Assembly: GCA_964006375.1 (NCBI GenBank)
Contig: OZ023262.1
Coordinates: 195,363,907 to 195,427,906, forward strand
Source: Tillus elongatus
Taxonomy: Eukaryota; Arthropoda; Insecta; Coleoptera; Cleridae
Length of the DNA: 64,000 nt
Reading direction: 5' to 3'
Below are positions 39,183 through 51,069 of the stretch, piece by piece (position 1 is the first letter of the stretch; each line of letters begins with the position of its first letter). The position numbers and the translations under genes were made by a program. Below the pieces are notes generated by a model. That model had not been told where the DNA came from, did not search any database, and worked only from the letters and a program-made list of their open reading frames with translations.

Positions 39183-39773
39183 AAATAAAACAACATTTTC
39201 TAGTTTTAGGTGTCCAAAGCTGTCAAAGTATTGTCCTTAACAAGATTGCCATGGAACGCCTACATCAACTTGTCAGTTTTGGCGGATTCTTACTCTAAGG
39301 AAAGAATAACTTATTTCATAAACAGTTGGCATTAAAAACAATCACCCACTGTTTTGGAAAACGAATTCGTATTAGTCAAATGTGAATTCAGAACGTGGAT
39401 ACAATACATTAAATTCACAATATTATTCATTTAATTTGAATGTACCCTCAAGAAATAGCGGATTGTTTTTTTGTGGAATTTAAAACATACATGTTTTAAA
39501 TTCATTATTTTTGGTTTGAATAACGACATTGTTTTCTATTATTGCCAACTATGTGACATTTATGAAAAATCTCAATCTTGGTTGTCCAATTGAGGACGAT
39601 GTTTTTGAATTTTGCCAGGGATGGTTCCTAATTCCTCTAGAAGTACTTGTTTAACTATCTTCGTCGTAGGTCTGGGTCAACTTGGAAAGCGTTATGCAAA
39701 TATGCGGCACGCCCTGTCAGCAATTCTGTGATATTCACCGTAAATAATAGTTCAATTTATAAGGTCGTTATTA

Positions 39774-39962
39774 CTATACCTTCCAAATGACAAAGCCATA
39801 ACGATTTTCACTTAAATGGGAGAAGCAAAGAACGGTACTGCCACTTAGACAGTTAGAATCTCTCAAATCCTGACCACTGGTGTTTGTTTCATAGTAACCT
39901 TGCTGAAGACAAAACAGTATTTCTGGACACATAATACTAAGAACAGTTGATTTAGTGTCCAT
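39774..39962 (-). CDS. Unassigned 62-codon ORF inside the long-TIR element
   Basis: MDTKSTVLSIMCPEILFCLQ to ..ENRYGFVIWKV. The sequence just upstream reads FVEHDFPLAILRKILQNMQK in another frame. Composition looks protein-like, but I recognise no family. It could be the remains of the element's own gene or captured DNA. Low confidence. Confidence 0.2.
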   Translation of the reverse strand: MDTKSTVLSIMCPEILFCLQQGYYETNTSGQDLRDSNCLSGSTVLCFSHLSENRYGFVIWKV

Positions 39963-40678
39963 TATACAATTTTTTGCATATTTTGTAGAATTTTTCTCAA
40001 AATAGCTAAAGGAAAGTCATGTTCGACAAAGTTTTCACACCCAGAATTTATTCCATAGTATCCAAGTGACTCAAATTCACAAAATAATGAAATATTTTGG
40101 TTAAGACGCAAAAATGACATAAAACAATATAATATATTTTCGTCAAAAATTGCAAGCAGAATTTAAATATGTAATAATATACAAGGTGTTTCATTTAAAA
40201 AGTCAAGTTAGGGTTGTTTGAAGTTTCTAAAAACGAATAATGTTTTAGGAGCATCCGGTATAAATTTCTCAGGAGCTGTCAACTGCATCAGATCAAGCAA
40301 TATTTGCGCATGAAGATGTAATAAAATTGTAGCTAAACAGATAAAACTCAGTTAACAAAAACAGTCTTAGCAAACTTCTTCAGATGTCAATTTTGTCTTA
40401 AGGTCGCCATATTTTGGAAACTATTAGAGATAAGTACCAACTATGCTACATAAAGTCATTAAAATTTGACAGGGATCCTAAAAATGTAATAATATATAGG
40501 GGTTTTATTTGAAATAAGGAAGCTAATGTCTACTTCCGATACAACCGGAAACAGTCTAAACCTATAACCATTTTCTTTAAACAGATATTTATAGAAAACA
40601 TGCCGCTCTAGAAATTTTCAGATTTCAAATCAGAATAGTTCATGATATACGGCTAAGAGTCCAAGTTAGTAGGACACC

Positions 40679-41125
<447 letters not shown>

Positions 41126-41271
41126 GAGGTTGCCATTCAAAAAAATATTGATGGCAAATCGACTTTCACACATAAACGTGTATTGTTATCAAATAGAATC
41201 AACGTTTTGTTAAAAAAAAACAATTATTGAACTTTTACTTAATTTATCACATACTTTAGGCGCGCACTATA

Positions 41272-41925
41272 CAGGCCTGGTGATTTTAAAGTGTTACAAT
41301 CGGATATCTGAAAAACCGCTCACAGTATTTTGCTAAAAATTTGGTGAGGTGATATGTAGGCTTGGAGACACATTTCGAAATATTTTTGATATTAAACTAG
41401 GTATGTACGTAGACAATCGTTACATTTGCTATCTAGTTACATACTTACGAATTTTCCCATTAAGAAAAATTGGCCACATGTTTTTGAAAGCCGCCTAAAT
41501 GGGGAGATGTACAATAATTTTTTAGGGCACAATTTACCTCAACTTCTAAACAACGTACAAAATCAACAAGGAGAGGAGTGGTTTCAGCAAGACAGAGCGC
41601 CTCCGCACTTTACGCGACAAGTCAGAGACACTCTACATAACATATTTGGATAAATGGATTCGTTGTGGTGGCCCGGTAAACTGGCCCGCAAGGTCTCGTG
41701 ATCTCACGCTTTTAGATTATGTCTTTTGCGGATTTATAAAAGAGAAAATTATGGCTATAAAACCAACCACGCTAGAAATTATAAGAGACTGGATTAGACA
41801 AGCATGTACGTTAGTATGCCTCGAAATGCGTACTTATCACCCCACCAAATTTTTAGAAAAATACTTCAAGCAGTTTTTCAGATATCCGAACACTCTAAAA
41901 TCCTCACCCTGTGTATTATAACACA
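41272..41925 (+). pseudogene. ITm element relic with transposase C-terminal half
   Basis: A TA-flanked terminus CAGGCCTGGTGATTTTAAAG lies at 41272, then AACTAGGTATGTACG as in the TIR of the 30-33-kb element. The transposase reading starts near 41470: RLNGEMYNNFLGHNLPQLL, then EEWFQQDRAPPHFTRQVRD (second catalytic Asp kept, G of DGAP changed). A stop/frameshift near 41652 leads to IRCGGPVNWPARSRDLTLLD with YVFCGFIKEKIMAIKPTT and a tail to ~41905. The first catalytic block and the N-terminus are missing, so the element is internally deleted. Confidence 0.85.
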
Positions 41926-42940
41926 AAAAGAAATTAATTCTCTCACGGTTTATGCGAATAAAAGCAGGCGATCGGGATCATTAAATGACGACTTTCCAAC
42001 AAACTCTTTACTAAGCCGATGTGAAAAATATCTTACGTTCTTACTTGGTATGCCATTGCGTGGAAGCGAAATGTAGCCTAGCTCACACATATTTAAATTT
42101 GTTTTTAAAATATTGATGAAGTCATTGAGAAATAACAACCCTCTACATATTGTATATTATTTTATTTTATTTAGGTCTATTTGAAAAAAGCTAACTTTTA
42201 CTAGATTCGTATTTCTAGGATATATTCACTAGTTTCCGAGAAAGTATTTTCTACCAAAGGCGGCATTTTACCACAAAGCATTGTACTTGCTAAACCGCAT
42301 CCTTTAAGCTGGAAACTAGCATCCAACAACGTAAATGTAAATCCGCAGGCATTCGAAATAAGCATTTTGCATTCTAATGAAAATGCTTTGAATAACATAC
42401 AATTTCACTGTGCTGCAACGCAAGATGGTTTTTCATATCATAATATATATCATGAAAGGCACTAATATAAAAACAATGTATGTATGCCGTTGGGTTTGAG
42501 AGAATGGTTCATGTTCATTTCAATTTGTGTTTTATTTCAGGTTTTTGTGAAATAAAATATCCCAATCCAGAGTTGGTTAAATTACAAAACCCGTACGCCA
42601 TTTTATGCTTATTAATTATCTGAAAGCATATTCAGAATTTATTTATAGTTAGGTACTGAAATTTTTTGAAAAAACTAAAAACCTGCATATCGTTATTTTT
42701 TTGATAAATTTTCATTATCAGATCGAACGTCACTATATCCGGTGAGTTTCTATAACTGACTACAAGCTACAAGCACATAGCTTAGAACTTATCAAGGCCT
42801 ACCAGATTTTGAGTTTCCATGGCCTGATTTTGTTTTTCTTACGGGCGTTATATTGGATTTACACACCGTTAGATAGAGTGAAAAATTACGAATTCAACTG
42901 TCTATCACACCTGACTCAGTTGACTTAGTTGACTATCTTT
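41926..42940. other. No recognised gene
   Basis: Unassigned AT-rich DNA. The ORFs at 41950-42138 and 42201-42398 (both minus) show no known motif. Confidence 0.35.
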
Positions 42941-42944
42941 AAGT

Positions 42945-43252
42945 AGTTCCAGCAAGATGGAGCGCTCCTCCATAATGCCCGAATTGTCGCTTGTTTGAAT
43001 TGCATTTAGATCAACGATTCTCTTGGATTCGGACCGATGGTCCCATACATTGGCCACAACGGTCACAGTGCTTCAATCATCTGGAGTATTCCATCTGCGG
43101 AATTGCAAAAAACAAATTTTTTTATAGATCAAGACAAAATGTAGATCATTTACGAGAAAAAATCACAGACACTTTCCATAGCATTGGACCAGAGACTATT
43201 CGAAATGCCGTGAATGGTATGGATAGTCGAACATTACTTGTATTGAGTTGAG
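42945..43252 (+). pseudogene. ITm transposase C-terminal fragment
   Basis: Starts at the second catalytic block, FQQDGAPLHNARIVACLN (42950), then after a frameshift (ORF 42991-43251) reads QRFSWIRTDGPIHWPQRSQC, HLEYSICGIAKNKFFYRSRQ and HLREKITDTFHSIGPETIRN, with AVNGMDSR to a stop. This is the end of a transposase with the ..SPDLNPLDFFLWG..KVY block badly mutated; the third catalytic Asp cannot be seen. A different subfamily from the 41.3-kb relic, judged by the PETIRNAVNGM tail. Confidence 0.8.
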
Positions 43253-43762
43253 TGAGGGTGGCCATTTTTAACAACCTATGTACATAAATCGATAATTAAA
43301 TTGCTTTCGAGGTAGTACTATGCTTTTAATGTTAACCAATTGAGAATACTTAAGCGAGTCTTATAAAGGTGATTTTTCCAGTACTTGTATTTCGACCCAA
43401 TTTTCATTGTAATTTTAGATTGTTCTGAATTTGTGATGAAATAAATGTTACTTGTGGTTGTTACAGTTTTCTTCTTAACGAATGGCACATTAATATATAC
43501 TGCTACTTTAACTGATTCCTGTCAACAAAGGGACATAAAAATTGAATCCACTATTACTCATGAATCTATTTCAAAGGCTCAGGAAGAGATAGCAAGCCGC
43601 CTATGATACTATTAAAGCATACATATAGGCTGCCGAGCTACCTATTCAATGTCATATCCGTTGTATATATGTAACATAACAAATTACTGGCCAATATCAG
43701 AAAGATATTACTTGACGATCCTGAAATGTTAGATCCATTTAATTATATTTTTTTGTATTTGT
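43253..43762. other. No recognised gene
   Basis: Unassigned spacer between a transposase fragment and a SINE end. Confidence 0.35.
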
Positions 43763-43866
43763 ATTTTCTTCCTTTAACTTCGGTCTATTCCAGCGACTAT
43801 GGTCAATCACCGACGCCAGGGAGCAGTTTCACCTCACCATCCTGGAAATTTTGTCGAACCCCTTAT
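43763..43866 (-). mobile_element. SINE 3' fragment
   Basis: ACTTCGGTCTATTCCAGCGA, then CTATGGTCAATCACCGACGC and GTTTCACCTCAC, match the tail half of the SINEs at 20.1 and 61.2 kb. The tRNA head is missing, so this is a 5'-truncated copy. Confidence 0.85.
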
Positions 43867-45160
43867 TACTGTTTGATCACACTGTATATAAATCTCTAAA
43901 ACTAGGAACAAAAAGGATATCGAATATAGGTTCGACAAACTTCATCTGAAGCACTGGACACTTAAACAACAACACCTAACACAAAAGTTGTAGTAGTAGT
44001 AGTAGCAGTAGCAGTGATATTTCCAATAGTTGAAAATCCACTGTTCGTGTAATGTTTTACCTTTTGATAACAAACCAATGCCACTGTATTATGTCGACCC
44101 TGGAATCTCCTTTGAATTTATCTTATTTTATTCCTCGTATTATTATCTACCTGTTTTAACACAAGATAAGAGAAAGTTTGAAATTCCAACACTTCTAAAC
44201 AAATTTTAGATTTTATTTTCTCATTAATTATGGTGATCGATTCAATGTCTTTTGGTTAAAAAATAAAAGGTATTAGATAACATAGTTTTCTAATTGAATA
44301 AAGGAAGAAACCCTGGGCCTGTGTAAGTTACTGATATTGCAGTCGTAACCGATACATGTTGCTAATAGCAGTTTAGCGCTTTGTAGGTTTTTCCTTCCGG
44401 GGTGTTCTGATTCATTTATCCTGTAATATGTTACGGTCGACTTTTCAGCTACCGTATCATTTTGCTGACTCTAGAGAATATTTGAGAAAATTACAATATC
44501 GTTACAGTCTTTAAATATTGGACGGCGAATAAACTATCAAAATAAAAGAACTATATGGAAATTCGCCATTGTTTTACCATCGTAATACAGTTCTGACCTC
44601 CCTGAAAGATTATTTTACAGGAAACTTGTCTAGTGAGCATCGAAAGTTTGAGCGATTGTATATCAAACACAGTAAGGGTTTGTTTGATTTATGGGTCTCT
44701 ATAATCTCTCAATAATGTTCAACGGCGTTATCGAGGGACTCTCGATCTAAATAGAATATAATGTAAAGCCCATTTAAAAATATCACACATACTTCTTTTA
44801 ACAGCGAGTTTATAGTTTCAATGCATAAGTAGAAGCAAAATTAATATTTTAACTAGTAGAGGTGACCTTTCGCATTCTCTATCGTTGTCTTTCAAGTTGG
44901 ATGATTCCCTAGCAGAGGTAATAAGACGCAGTAGTTTTCAGTTAAGACGTGACGGTTAATTTTGAATTCTACAAGTTTCTAGTGACGTGGTCGTAGGAGC
45001 TGCGCTGTTTGGGTTTCTTAGGTTTCCACCAATCAGGTACTAGCGCATATGACCGCTAGATTAAACGTAGCCGTTGAAGTCTCTAAATACAGACAACTAC
45101 GAAGGATTTTGTTTTCGAAGCGTGAAACAATACCACCTCTATATAAAGAAAAAAAATACT
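43867..45160. other. Unassigned DNA with a short (AGT)n run
   Basis: TAGTAGTAGTAGTAGCAGTAG lies at 43991-44015. No gene was recognised in the remaining AT-rich sequence. Confidence 0.4.
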
Positions 45161-45166
45161 TTACAC

Positions 45167-45221
45167 TTCTCAATTTTTCTGAGCAAATAATTGCTCTCAA
45201 TTTTTCTGAGCAAATAATTAC
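45167..45221 (+). repeat. 27-bp tandem duplication
   Basis: CTCAATTTTTCTGAGCAAATAATT occurs twice back to back (with a GCT spacer), as seen around 45168 and 45195. It lies within an unassigned ORF pair on both strands. Confidence 0.85.
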
Positions 45222-45343
45222 TAATGTCAGCAAGTTGAAATTAGTGGGTTCCCTGTCAGTTAATTGTGTGTGCAAGACCTCATTTCGAACCTTTTTGGTA
45301 AGCAATGTTAATTTTTAATTATATTACACGATTGTAAAGGGGA

Positions 45344-45475
45344 CCTTCTCTTTTGATAATGTAGAGGTCCAGGCTGCGGGATATTGGCTCACATTTTCTT
45401 ATCTCCCTAGCTGCGGGATAGTGGCCAGCATTAAGTTATCTCCTGGGGCACAGTTGGAGTAAACACTCTGCCGTA
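45344..45475 (+). repeat. Two GCTGCGGGATAGTGG-type direct repeats
   Basis: GGCTGCGGGATATTGGCTCA..CTTATCTCC and AGCTGCGGGATAGTGGCCAG..GTTATCTCC sit about 44 bp apart. Function unknown. Confidence 0.6.
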
Positions 45476-45532
45476 ATCGGCGGGCAGCATCTAATAGCCT
45501 TCCTTAGTACAACGCAATGGCTGCTGCTCTAT

Positions 45533-45745
45533 AAAAATAGAGAATATGTACAACCAACTAACAATTTAGTGAACATTCGCCCATTGCTTCCCCAATATAG
45601 GGACAAAGTATGTAAGGCTAGATGTATTCTCATCGTGGTAAGAGTACATCTAGCCTTACATACTTTGTCCCTATATTGGGGAAGAAATGGGCCAGGGCTG
45701 ACAATTTACTAAATTGTTAGTTGGTTGTACACAGTCTCTATTTTT
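45533..45745. repeat. Large palindrome with 40-bp perfect core arms
   Basis: 45587-45626 and 45645-45684 are exact reverse complements, separated by an 18-nt centre. Weaker homology extends both arms to about 95-100 bp (GTACAACCAACTAACAATTT on the left is matched on the right). Half of the structure has a solo relative at 8870-9012, so it is a foldback-type repeat, not a unique site. Confidence 0.95.
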
Positions 45746-46420
45746 TAACATTCTGTGTTATTTGGAGCTGCCGTGACGACATACTACTTGGTTTTTCAAC
45801 GGGGTGGCGACACGTGAAAGAAGCTTGTCTTACATCTCACTTAGTTTTATTTAGGTGGTGTGGTCCTGAATGGGACCTGTATTATGTACAGGTGCGCCAT
45901 GGTAGAAGTGCCACATGCCTTACCGGATATTGAGGGGAACTTCTTCCAGAATCATTGGTAAATGTTCTTGAAGAAAACCTAAATAAACTGCACCGTTAAA
46001 CTATATCTTCAAAAAAGTGTGGTCCTATTATCCAATCCCCTAAAACTTCACCCCAAACATACAATGATGGTCTTGTTTGGCTGTGTGGTCATACTAGATG
46101 TGGGCTGAATGTCGCGTAATAGTAAAAATTGTGCCCGTTAACCCGCCCATTCTTCGTTACGTAGCCTCATCCTCAAATAAAACTAAATCAAAGAAATTTA
46201 ATTCTTTATTAATTTTCGATTTCTCCGATTCACAAAATGCTACTCTGCTTTGTAAATATCTCTCACTTAATTGTAGCTGTAGTTCGACATGACAACGATG
46301 CATCTTATGCATTGACAGGATTCGCTGAACCGGACTGTCTCGTGAGGAAATCCATGTATAATTAAAAATAATTTTATATTTTGCCCGTTACTTCCTCTAC
46401 CACATTTATTTGAAATTTTC
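45746..46420. other. No recognised gene
   Basis: Continues homology to 8870-8930 for about 50 bp, then unassigned DNA. Confidence 0.4.
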
Positions 46421-46423
46421 TAT

Positions 46424-46466
46424 GAAAATTCACTACCATAACGCACTTTCTGAGTCCAGGCTTTCT
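46424..46466 (-). repeat. Solo CAGCAAGTGCGTTATGG motif
   Basis: ATGAAAATTCACTACCATAA, then CGCACTTTCTGAGTCC: the same bounding motif as elsewhere, without its partner. Confidence 0.75.
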
Positions 46467-47121
46467 ATAAAAACAAAGTAGTTATGGAACTTTCCACCTT
46501 GGTTGGTACACCCTGGATGTAGACTGTGTGGATAGTGTTTCTGAAATGGAGCAAGTGAAGTAGCTTTTTTATGAAACAGCCTGTATTTGTTACTAACTTT
46601 ATCCATCACATTGAGAGCTTTTTAAAAAAATCGCGTTATTTCTTCAAAGAGACATTAAATAAACACGCTTGATTGCTTTACTTGGTTATATCTACCCAAG
46701 AGTCATTAGGTCTTTTTTCGATTATCGTAATTTTCAGTTTAATTAAGGTAATATGGCCGTAAATGCATCTATTGACAATTATGGTAAATATGATATGTTA
46801 AGCTGTAATTATATTTCCAAAAATATTTTATGGGCATATGTTGATTCTATCGTAAGATATGGTCAAGTTTTATTACATTTGTGCGGGGATTTGCAATATT
46901 TCTTTGATTTAGGACTAGTTTCATAACCATCACTGAAAAAAATATAAAGTTTCTGAGCAGGAAACCCAAGAAGTTATGGTTCTGGCTAGCGAAGCAACAG
47001 ATCCTGCAAATTCATGTAAAAAACAAGATGCTGTAGGGTTTCCAAAATCCAGGAGTTCAAGAAATAATGAAAAGGCATAAAAGTAAACCAAATAAACAAA
47101 AAACAGTTCGAAATCTTCATC
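46467..47121. other. ITm-type termini, no gene
   Basis: TACACCCTGGATGTAG (46508) and GAAACAGCCTGTA (46580) look like ends of Tc1/mariner-type elements; the latter resembles the terminus at 53924. No transposase between them. Confidence 0.45.
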
Positions 47122-47649
47122 CAGGATGTATGTATCCTATTTTGGTTGCAATTGCTAAAAGTCTCGGTTGTTAGTGTTAGAACCATGCGGTTTTTCGAAA
47201 CTTAGCTACTTTTTTGTTAAACGAAAGATGCCGCAAACAAAACTGTCATAGCTCTCTTAGTTTCCGAGCTACAGGATGATCTCGAAAATATTGCACATTT
47301 AGATATCTCTTGTACTTCAGTTGTCTGATAAGTTGTCAAGGTAAAAACGAACCTTGTCGAACTTTTTACCCAGAATCTAGTAGCGTAGTTAGTTTTCGTC
47401 TAGATAATACTGTTTTTAAAACATTGACCAATGTTTTTTTAATGAGATCCTGTATATTTGTCAAGAAATTAAGTTCAATTTTTCACAAACCTTTTAAAAA
47501 TATATAACCTTGAGAGTCTATTTCAATAAACAATGAAAAAAAAAACCTAATTTGCGTTATTCGCATTCAAAATTTTGCAGGAGGCCATGCAAAAAATGCT
47601 GGTGTTTATTTATTTCTATATGCTAACAATAAATCGAGAAAATTATTTA

Positions 47650-48155
47650 ATAACAGCTAAATGGACTCCAGATATCCCCGTAGAAGGAAATCTAGTATAG
47701 ACAAGTCTGGGACTTAGGAGGCCATCTTATAGGCCCAATGGTTCCGATCCATTGATTAGGAAAACTATTCTCCAGAAATAGCCACGCCATTTAAAAATTG
47801 CTTGCAGGAATCCCGCCTTGTTGAAAATTAATTTCGTTTACATGCGCTAAAGCAACATTATCGAGCAATTTAGATATAGCTGTATCTAAGATTTCAACGT
47901 AGGGATTGACTGTTAGGCTTCCCTCAAATATATAAAATGTTATCTGTGTTCCTAATATGAAGCAGGACACATTTAGACCAAATATGCCTTCGTGTCTTCT
48001 AGGAAATATTTGGTGTTGGTTTTCTTGGGACCAGAATCTGCTATTTTGCCTAGTAGGTATACCATAATTACTAAATGAGGTTCGTCTGACCATATAACCT
48101 TTATTGCAAAATCTTTAACCATATCACATATTTCCCGATACCCGACGCTGACCAT
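47650..48155 (-). pseudogene. ITm transposase DDE fragment of the 47-51-kb element
   Basis: Read from 48155 down: FAIKVIWSDEPHLVI is the first catalytic block (S-D-E), then after a frameshift GIPTRQNSRFWSQENQHQIF, TFYIFEGSLTVNPYVEILD and LLDNVALAHVNEINFQQGGI with PASNF. The second catalytic Asp of FQQDGAP is replaced by Gly (QQGGIP). Next, FPNQWIGTIGPIRWPPKSQT matches the WIGRRGPI.WPPRSPDLTP block with the third Asp lost. Two frameshifts and a stop. Same orientation as expected for the element whose TIRs surround it. Confidence 0.8.
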
Positions 48156-48309
48156 CACCATGGTGTAGGTGCTGGATAACCCTAAATTTGTATGAGTGGT
48201 ATTTGTAGTTTCTTAGATTCTTTTTTAACTTTAGCTTGGAACCCCTACGCTCGTTTCAATGTTCTTACAGGAGTTTTCTACTTTATCCAAAACTGTGACT
48301 TCACCAAGC

Positions 48310-48451
48310 TCTCGTTTTTAGTGAATTTTTATTTTTTTAAAATTCACTAATAGAGAAGTATCGCTGGTGAGACTTTGCATTTTTTTTAAATGAGCGCGAA
48401 CTAGGTCCCTTAGAACCCATATCCGGGGTCATTTTCAATTTTTATATGTTC

Positions 48452-48530
<79 letters not shown>

Positions 48531-48692
48531 AAGTTATTTTAATGAAATTTAATGGATATGTTGCCTTGCGAAAGACCTTCCTACGCACCAAAATTCAACT
48601 TTCTAAGTTTATAGAAAATTAAGATATTCAAATTTGGAGCATTTAATAAAAATGCACTACCATAACGCTGCGTCCCGAACTTTTTTTGTTAT
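48310..48692 (-). repeat. (TA)n-bearing repeat family, copy inside the 47-51-kb element
   Basis: Right module reversed (TTAGTGAATTTTTATTTTTT hairpin, AAATGAGCGCGAACTAGG, ACCCATATCCGGGGTC), (TA)n 48455-48528, then a short segment and the bounding motif CACTACCATAACGCTGCGTC (48655). Confidence 0.8.
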
Positions 48693-49186
48693 ATGTTTTT
48701 GAACGAGGTCCGTTAAGTGATCCATGATCCAGTAAATTATTTTTTTATCCAGAAAAAGTGGATGCAATGGGTTGTCTCGTCTCTGGATATCTAAATAAAA
48801 ATGAAGCAATAATATTTAAACATAACTGAAAACCAACTCTACCTGTTAAAAGACATCACAGATGGCTCTTCAACAATTTCATTACCTAATATGATCCAAG
48901 TTAATATATCGTATTTCTCAGAATGTTCGAAAGTTTCACCATAGTCACAAATATACCTTCACACAATAAATAAATACAAACAGAAAAGCAAAATTTGAAA
49001 ACGAAACACAAAATTTATATAATTAAGACAAGCAGTGACACGGCATAAAACAAATTTTGGCGACAGTAACTTGCTTCCAATTAAACGATACACAGCAGCA
49101 TTTTTTGCATAGCATACTGCAAAATTTTGATTGCGAATTATTTGGATTTTTATCGTTGTGTATTAAAATACACCCATAATGTTATA
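48693..49186. other. No recognised gene
   Basis: AT-rich remainder of the outer element; nothing assigned. Confidence 0.35.
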
Positions 49187-50684
49187 CAGGATTGGCGCAT
49201 TGAAAACGAAACAGATCGATTTGCGTCCAGAGAAATTTTTTTTAAGAAACGCCGAAACACGTCAATTTTAGTATTGCGGGGGACATGTTTTGACATAAAA
49301 CTCAACTTTGTCACATCAACCCCTTAAGGGTGGTGATAACAACCATTATATTTTAAATAGGGAACATGGGTCGAGTGTTGCATCATTTAAAAGCTCTTTC
49401 TTTTCTGAATTCAGCGCACTAATTTTTTTGGAAGTTTTATCAACTCGTTTAAAAATTATTCACAGTTGGAGTTGCAAGAACGTATTTCATTCATTGTGAT
49501 AAGAAATGCACTACTTAGTCAATTTTTCGTTAACAAAAACTAAAAAACAAAACCAGACGTTCAAAAATGTTTATTCGGTTAAGCAAGTGTTCAAATTGTT
49601 GACCACCAGCTTCCATACAAAAGTACAAATTTTGTTCAAAACGAGCTCTGACATTCTGGAGCATTTGTGGAGTTAACAGACGGCATTCTTCAACAATGCG
49701 AACTTCGTAATTCTTCCAGAGACTCCGGTTCTGTTGCGTAAATTCTGCTCTTTAAATAGCCCCATAGAAAGAAGTCTCAAGGAGTTAAATCCGGTGATCT
49801 AGGGGGCCACTCAATAGCACCTCTACGCCCAATCCATTGTCCTGAAAACTCTCTGTTCAAAAAGTCTCTAACACGTTGTGAAAAATGCGGAGGAGCTCCA
49901 TCTTGTTGAAACACTAATTGATTTTCTTCATAGCGATCATCATTTTCAACAATGTCAATTAGTAGAGGGTAAACGATATCTTCTAGTAACTCCAAATACG
50001 TTTCTCCGCTCAAATTGCCATCAAGAAAAACTGGTCCGATTTTTGTTGTATACTGAACCACTTTGTCGAAACTTTGCAACTAACTCCAAAATGTATTTTC
50101 TGTTAACATGTCTGTTCGGATGTCATTCATTAAACAAATTTGCGGTACGGTTAGTACAGTCATCGTTTTTGAAAAAAAGAGTAATTATTTCAACTCTTTC
50201 TTCTACAGAATACACCTTTGTGAAATTAATTTTCGGTAGTACTATCAAGTATCAAACCGACCGATAAACTGAAATAATAAACCGCATTTCTCTCATTCTG
50301 ATAAGAAATGTTCTGATGGTCAATTTTTTGTTTACAAACCAACAAAACATTGACTATCAGCACATTTCTTATCGGAATGAGTGAAATGCGTTTTTGCATC
50401 TTCAACTGTGAATAATTTTTAAACGAGTTGATAAAGCTTCCAAAAAAAATTTGTGTGCTGAATTCAAAAAAGAAAGAGCTTTCAAATGATGTAACACTCG
50501 ACCCATGTTCCCTATTTAAAATATAAGGCTTGTTATCACCACCCTAAAGGGGTTGATGTGACAAAGTTGAGTTTTATGTCAAAACATGTCCCCCTCAATA
50601 TTAAAATTGACGTGTTTCGGCGTTTCTTATAAAAAAGTTCTCTGGACGGAAATCGGTCTGTTTCGTTTTCAATGCGCCACCCTA
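49187..50684 (-). mobile_element. Nested ITm element, ~345-bp TIRs, 1,498 bp, internally deleted
   Basis: TIRs are 49187-~49535 and ~50335-50684: GGCGCATTGAAAACGAAACA, TTTCTTAANAAACGCCGAAA-type, GACATAAAACTCAACTTTGT and CCTTTAGGGTGGTGATAACA strings are mirrored with a few differences. TA flanks both ends (49185-86, 50685-86). It contains only the two ends of a transposase. The inner part of the right TIR also holds a local hairpin (50284-50392). Confidence 0.9.
49553..50240 (-). pseudogene. ITm transposase with its middle deleted
   Basis: Read from 50240 down: YSVEERVEIITLFFKNDDCT and NRKYILELVAKFRQSGSVYN give the N-terminal helix-turn-helix. At about 50040 the frame changes and the reading jumps to IGPVFLDGNLSGETYLELLE, so the second HTH and the first catalytic block are missing. 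Then LVFQQDGAPPHFSQRVRDFL (second Asp intact), WIGRRGAIEWPPRSPDLTP, a stop (TGA), DFFLWGYLKSRIYATEPESL, a frameshift, and ARFEQNLYFCMEAGGQQFEH with a short tail to ~49553. A deletion derivative that could only have been moved in trans. Confidence 0.9.
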
Positions 50685-51069
50685 TATATGTTTAAGAAGC
50701 TTGTAAAAATGCATATTGTTTTCTTAACAAATATACATAATGTCCCATCTAAAAAAAAAACTTTGGTCAATATTTCAAAGACAGTAGTATTTAGAAAAAA
50801 ACTAACTAGGCCGTTAGATTCTAGGTATAAAGTTCTAAAACAATTCGTTTTTAGCTTTTTGACAAGTTGCCAGACAACTGAAATACAAGGGGTTTTTAAA
50901 GGAATATTTTGAATATTACCTGTAGCTCGGAAACTACGAGGGCTATAACAATTTTATTTAAGGCATCTTTCGTTTCACAAACAAGTAGGTTAGGTTCGGG
51001 AAAACCGCAAGGTTTTATCTTTATTAATAACCGAGATACCCAGCAATTACAACTAAAATGGGACAGCTG

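Larger units (their letters stand above)
36902..40681. mobile_element. Long-TIR DNA element (~590-bp inverted ends) with LINE inside
   Basis: 36902-37490 and 40084-40681 are inverted copies. Both read inward CAGG..TCCT..AACTTGGAC, TTAGCCGTAYATCA, CTGATTT, then ..GACATCTGAAGA, AACTGAGTTTTATCT and AACCAAAATATTTCATTATT. The right end is CACCCTG followed by TA; the left is CACAGG, with the TA apparently changed. The termini are of Tc1/mariner type. The internal DNA (37491-37653 and 39198-40083) contains no recognisable transposase, so it is non-autonomous or gutted. The first ~116 bp of the end recur at 26747-26862. Confidence 0.85.
47122..51069 (-). mobile_element. Long-TIR ITm element, host of nested insertions
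   Basis: Arms 47122-47500 and 50690-51069 are inverted homologues. Both contain, from outside in, ATTTTGGTTG or ATTTTAGTTG, AACCGAGA or TCTCGGTT, AAACCGCA, CATCTTTCGTTT, GTAGCTCGGAAACTA, CAGACAACTGAA and GATTCT. The outer right end CAGCTG is next to TA; the left is CAGGATG. Inside are a transposase relic (47.65-48.15 kb, minus), a (TA)n-family piece (48.31-48.69 kb) and a complete smaller element (49187-50684). Confidence 0.75.
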
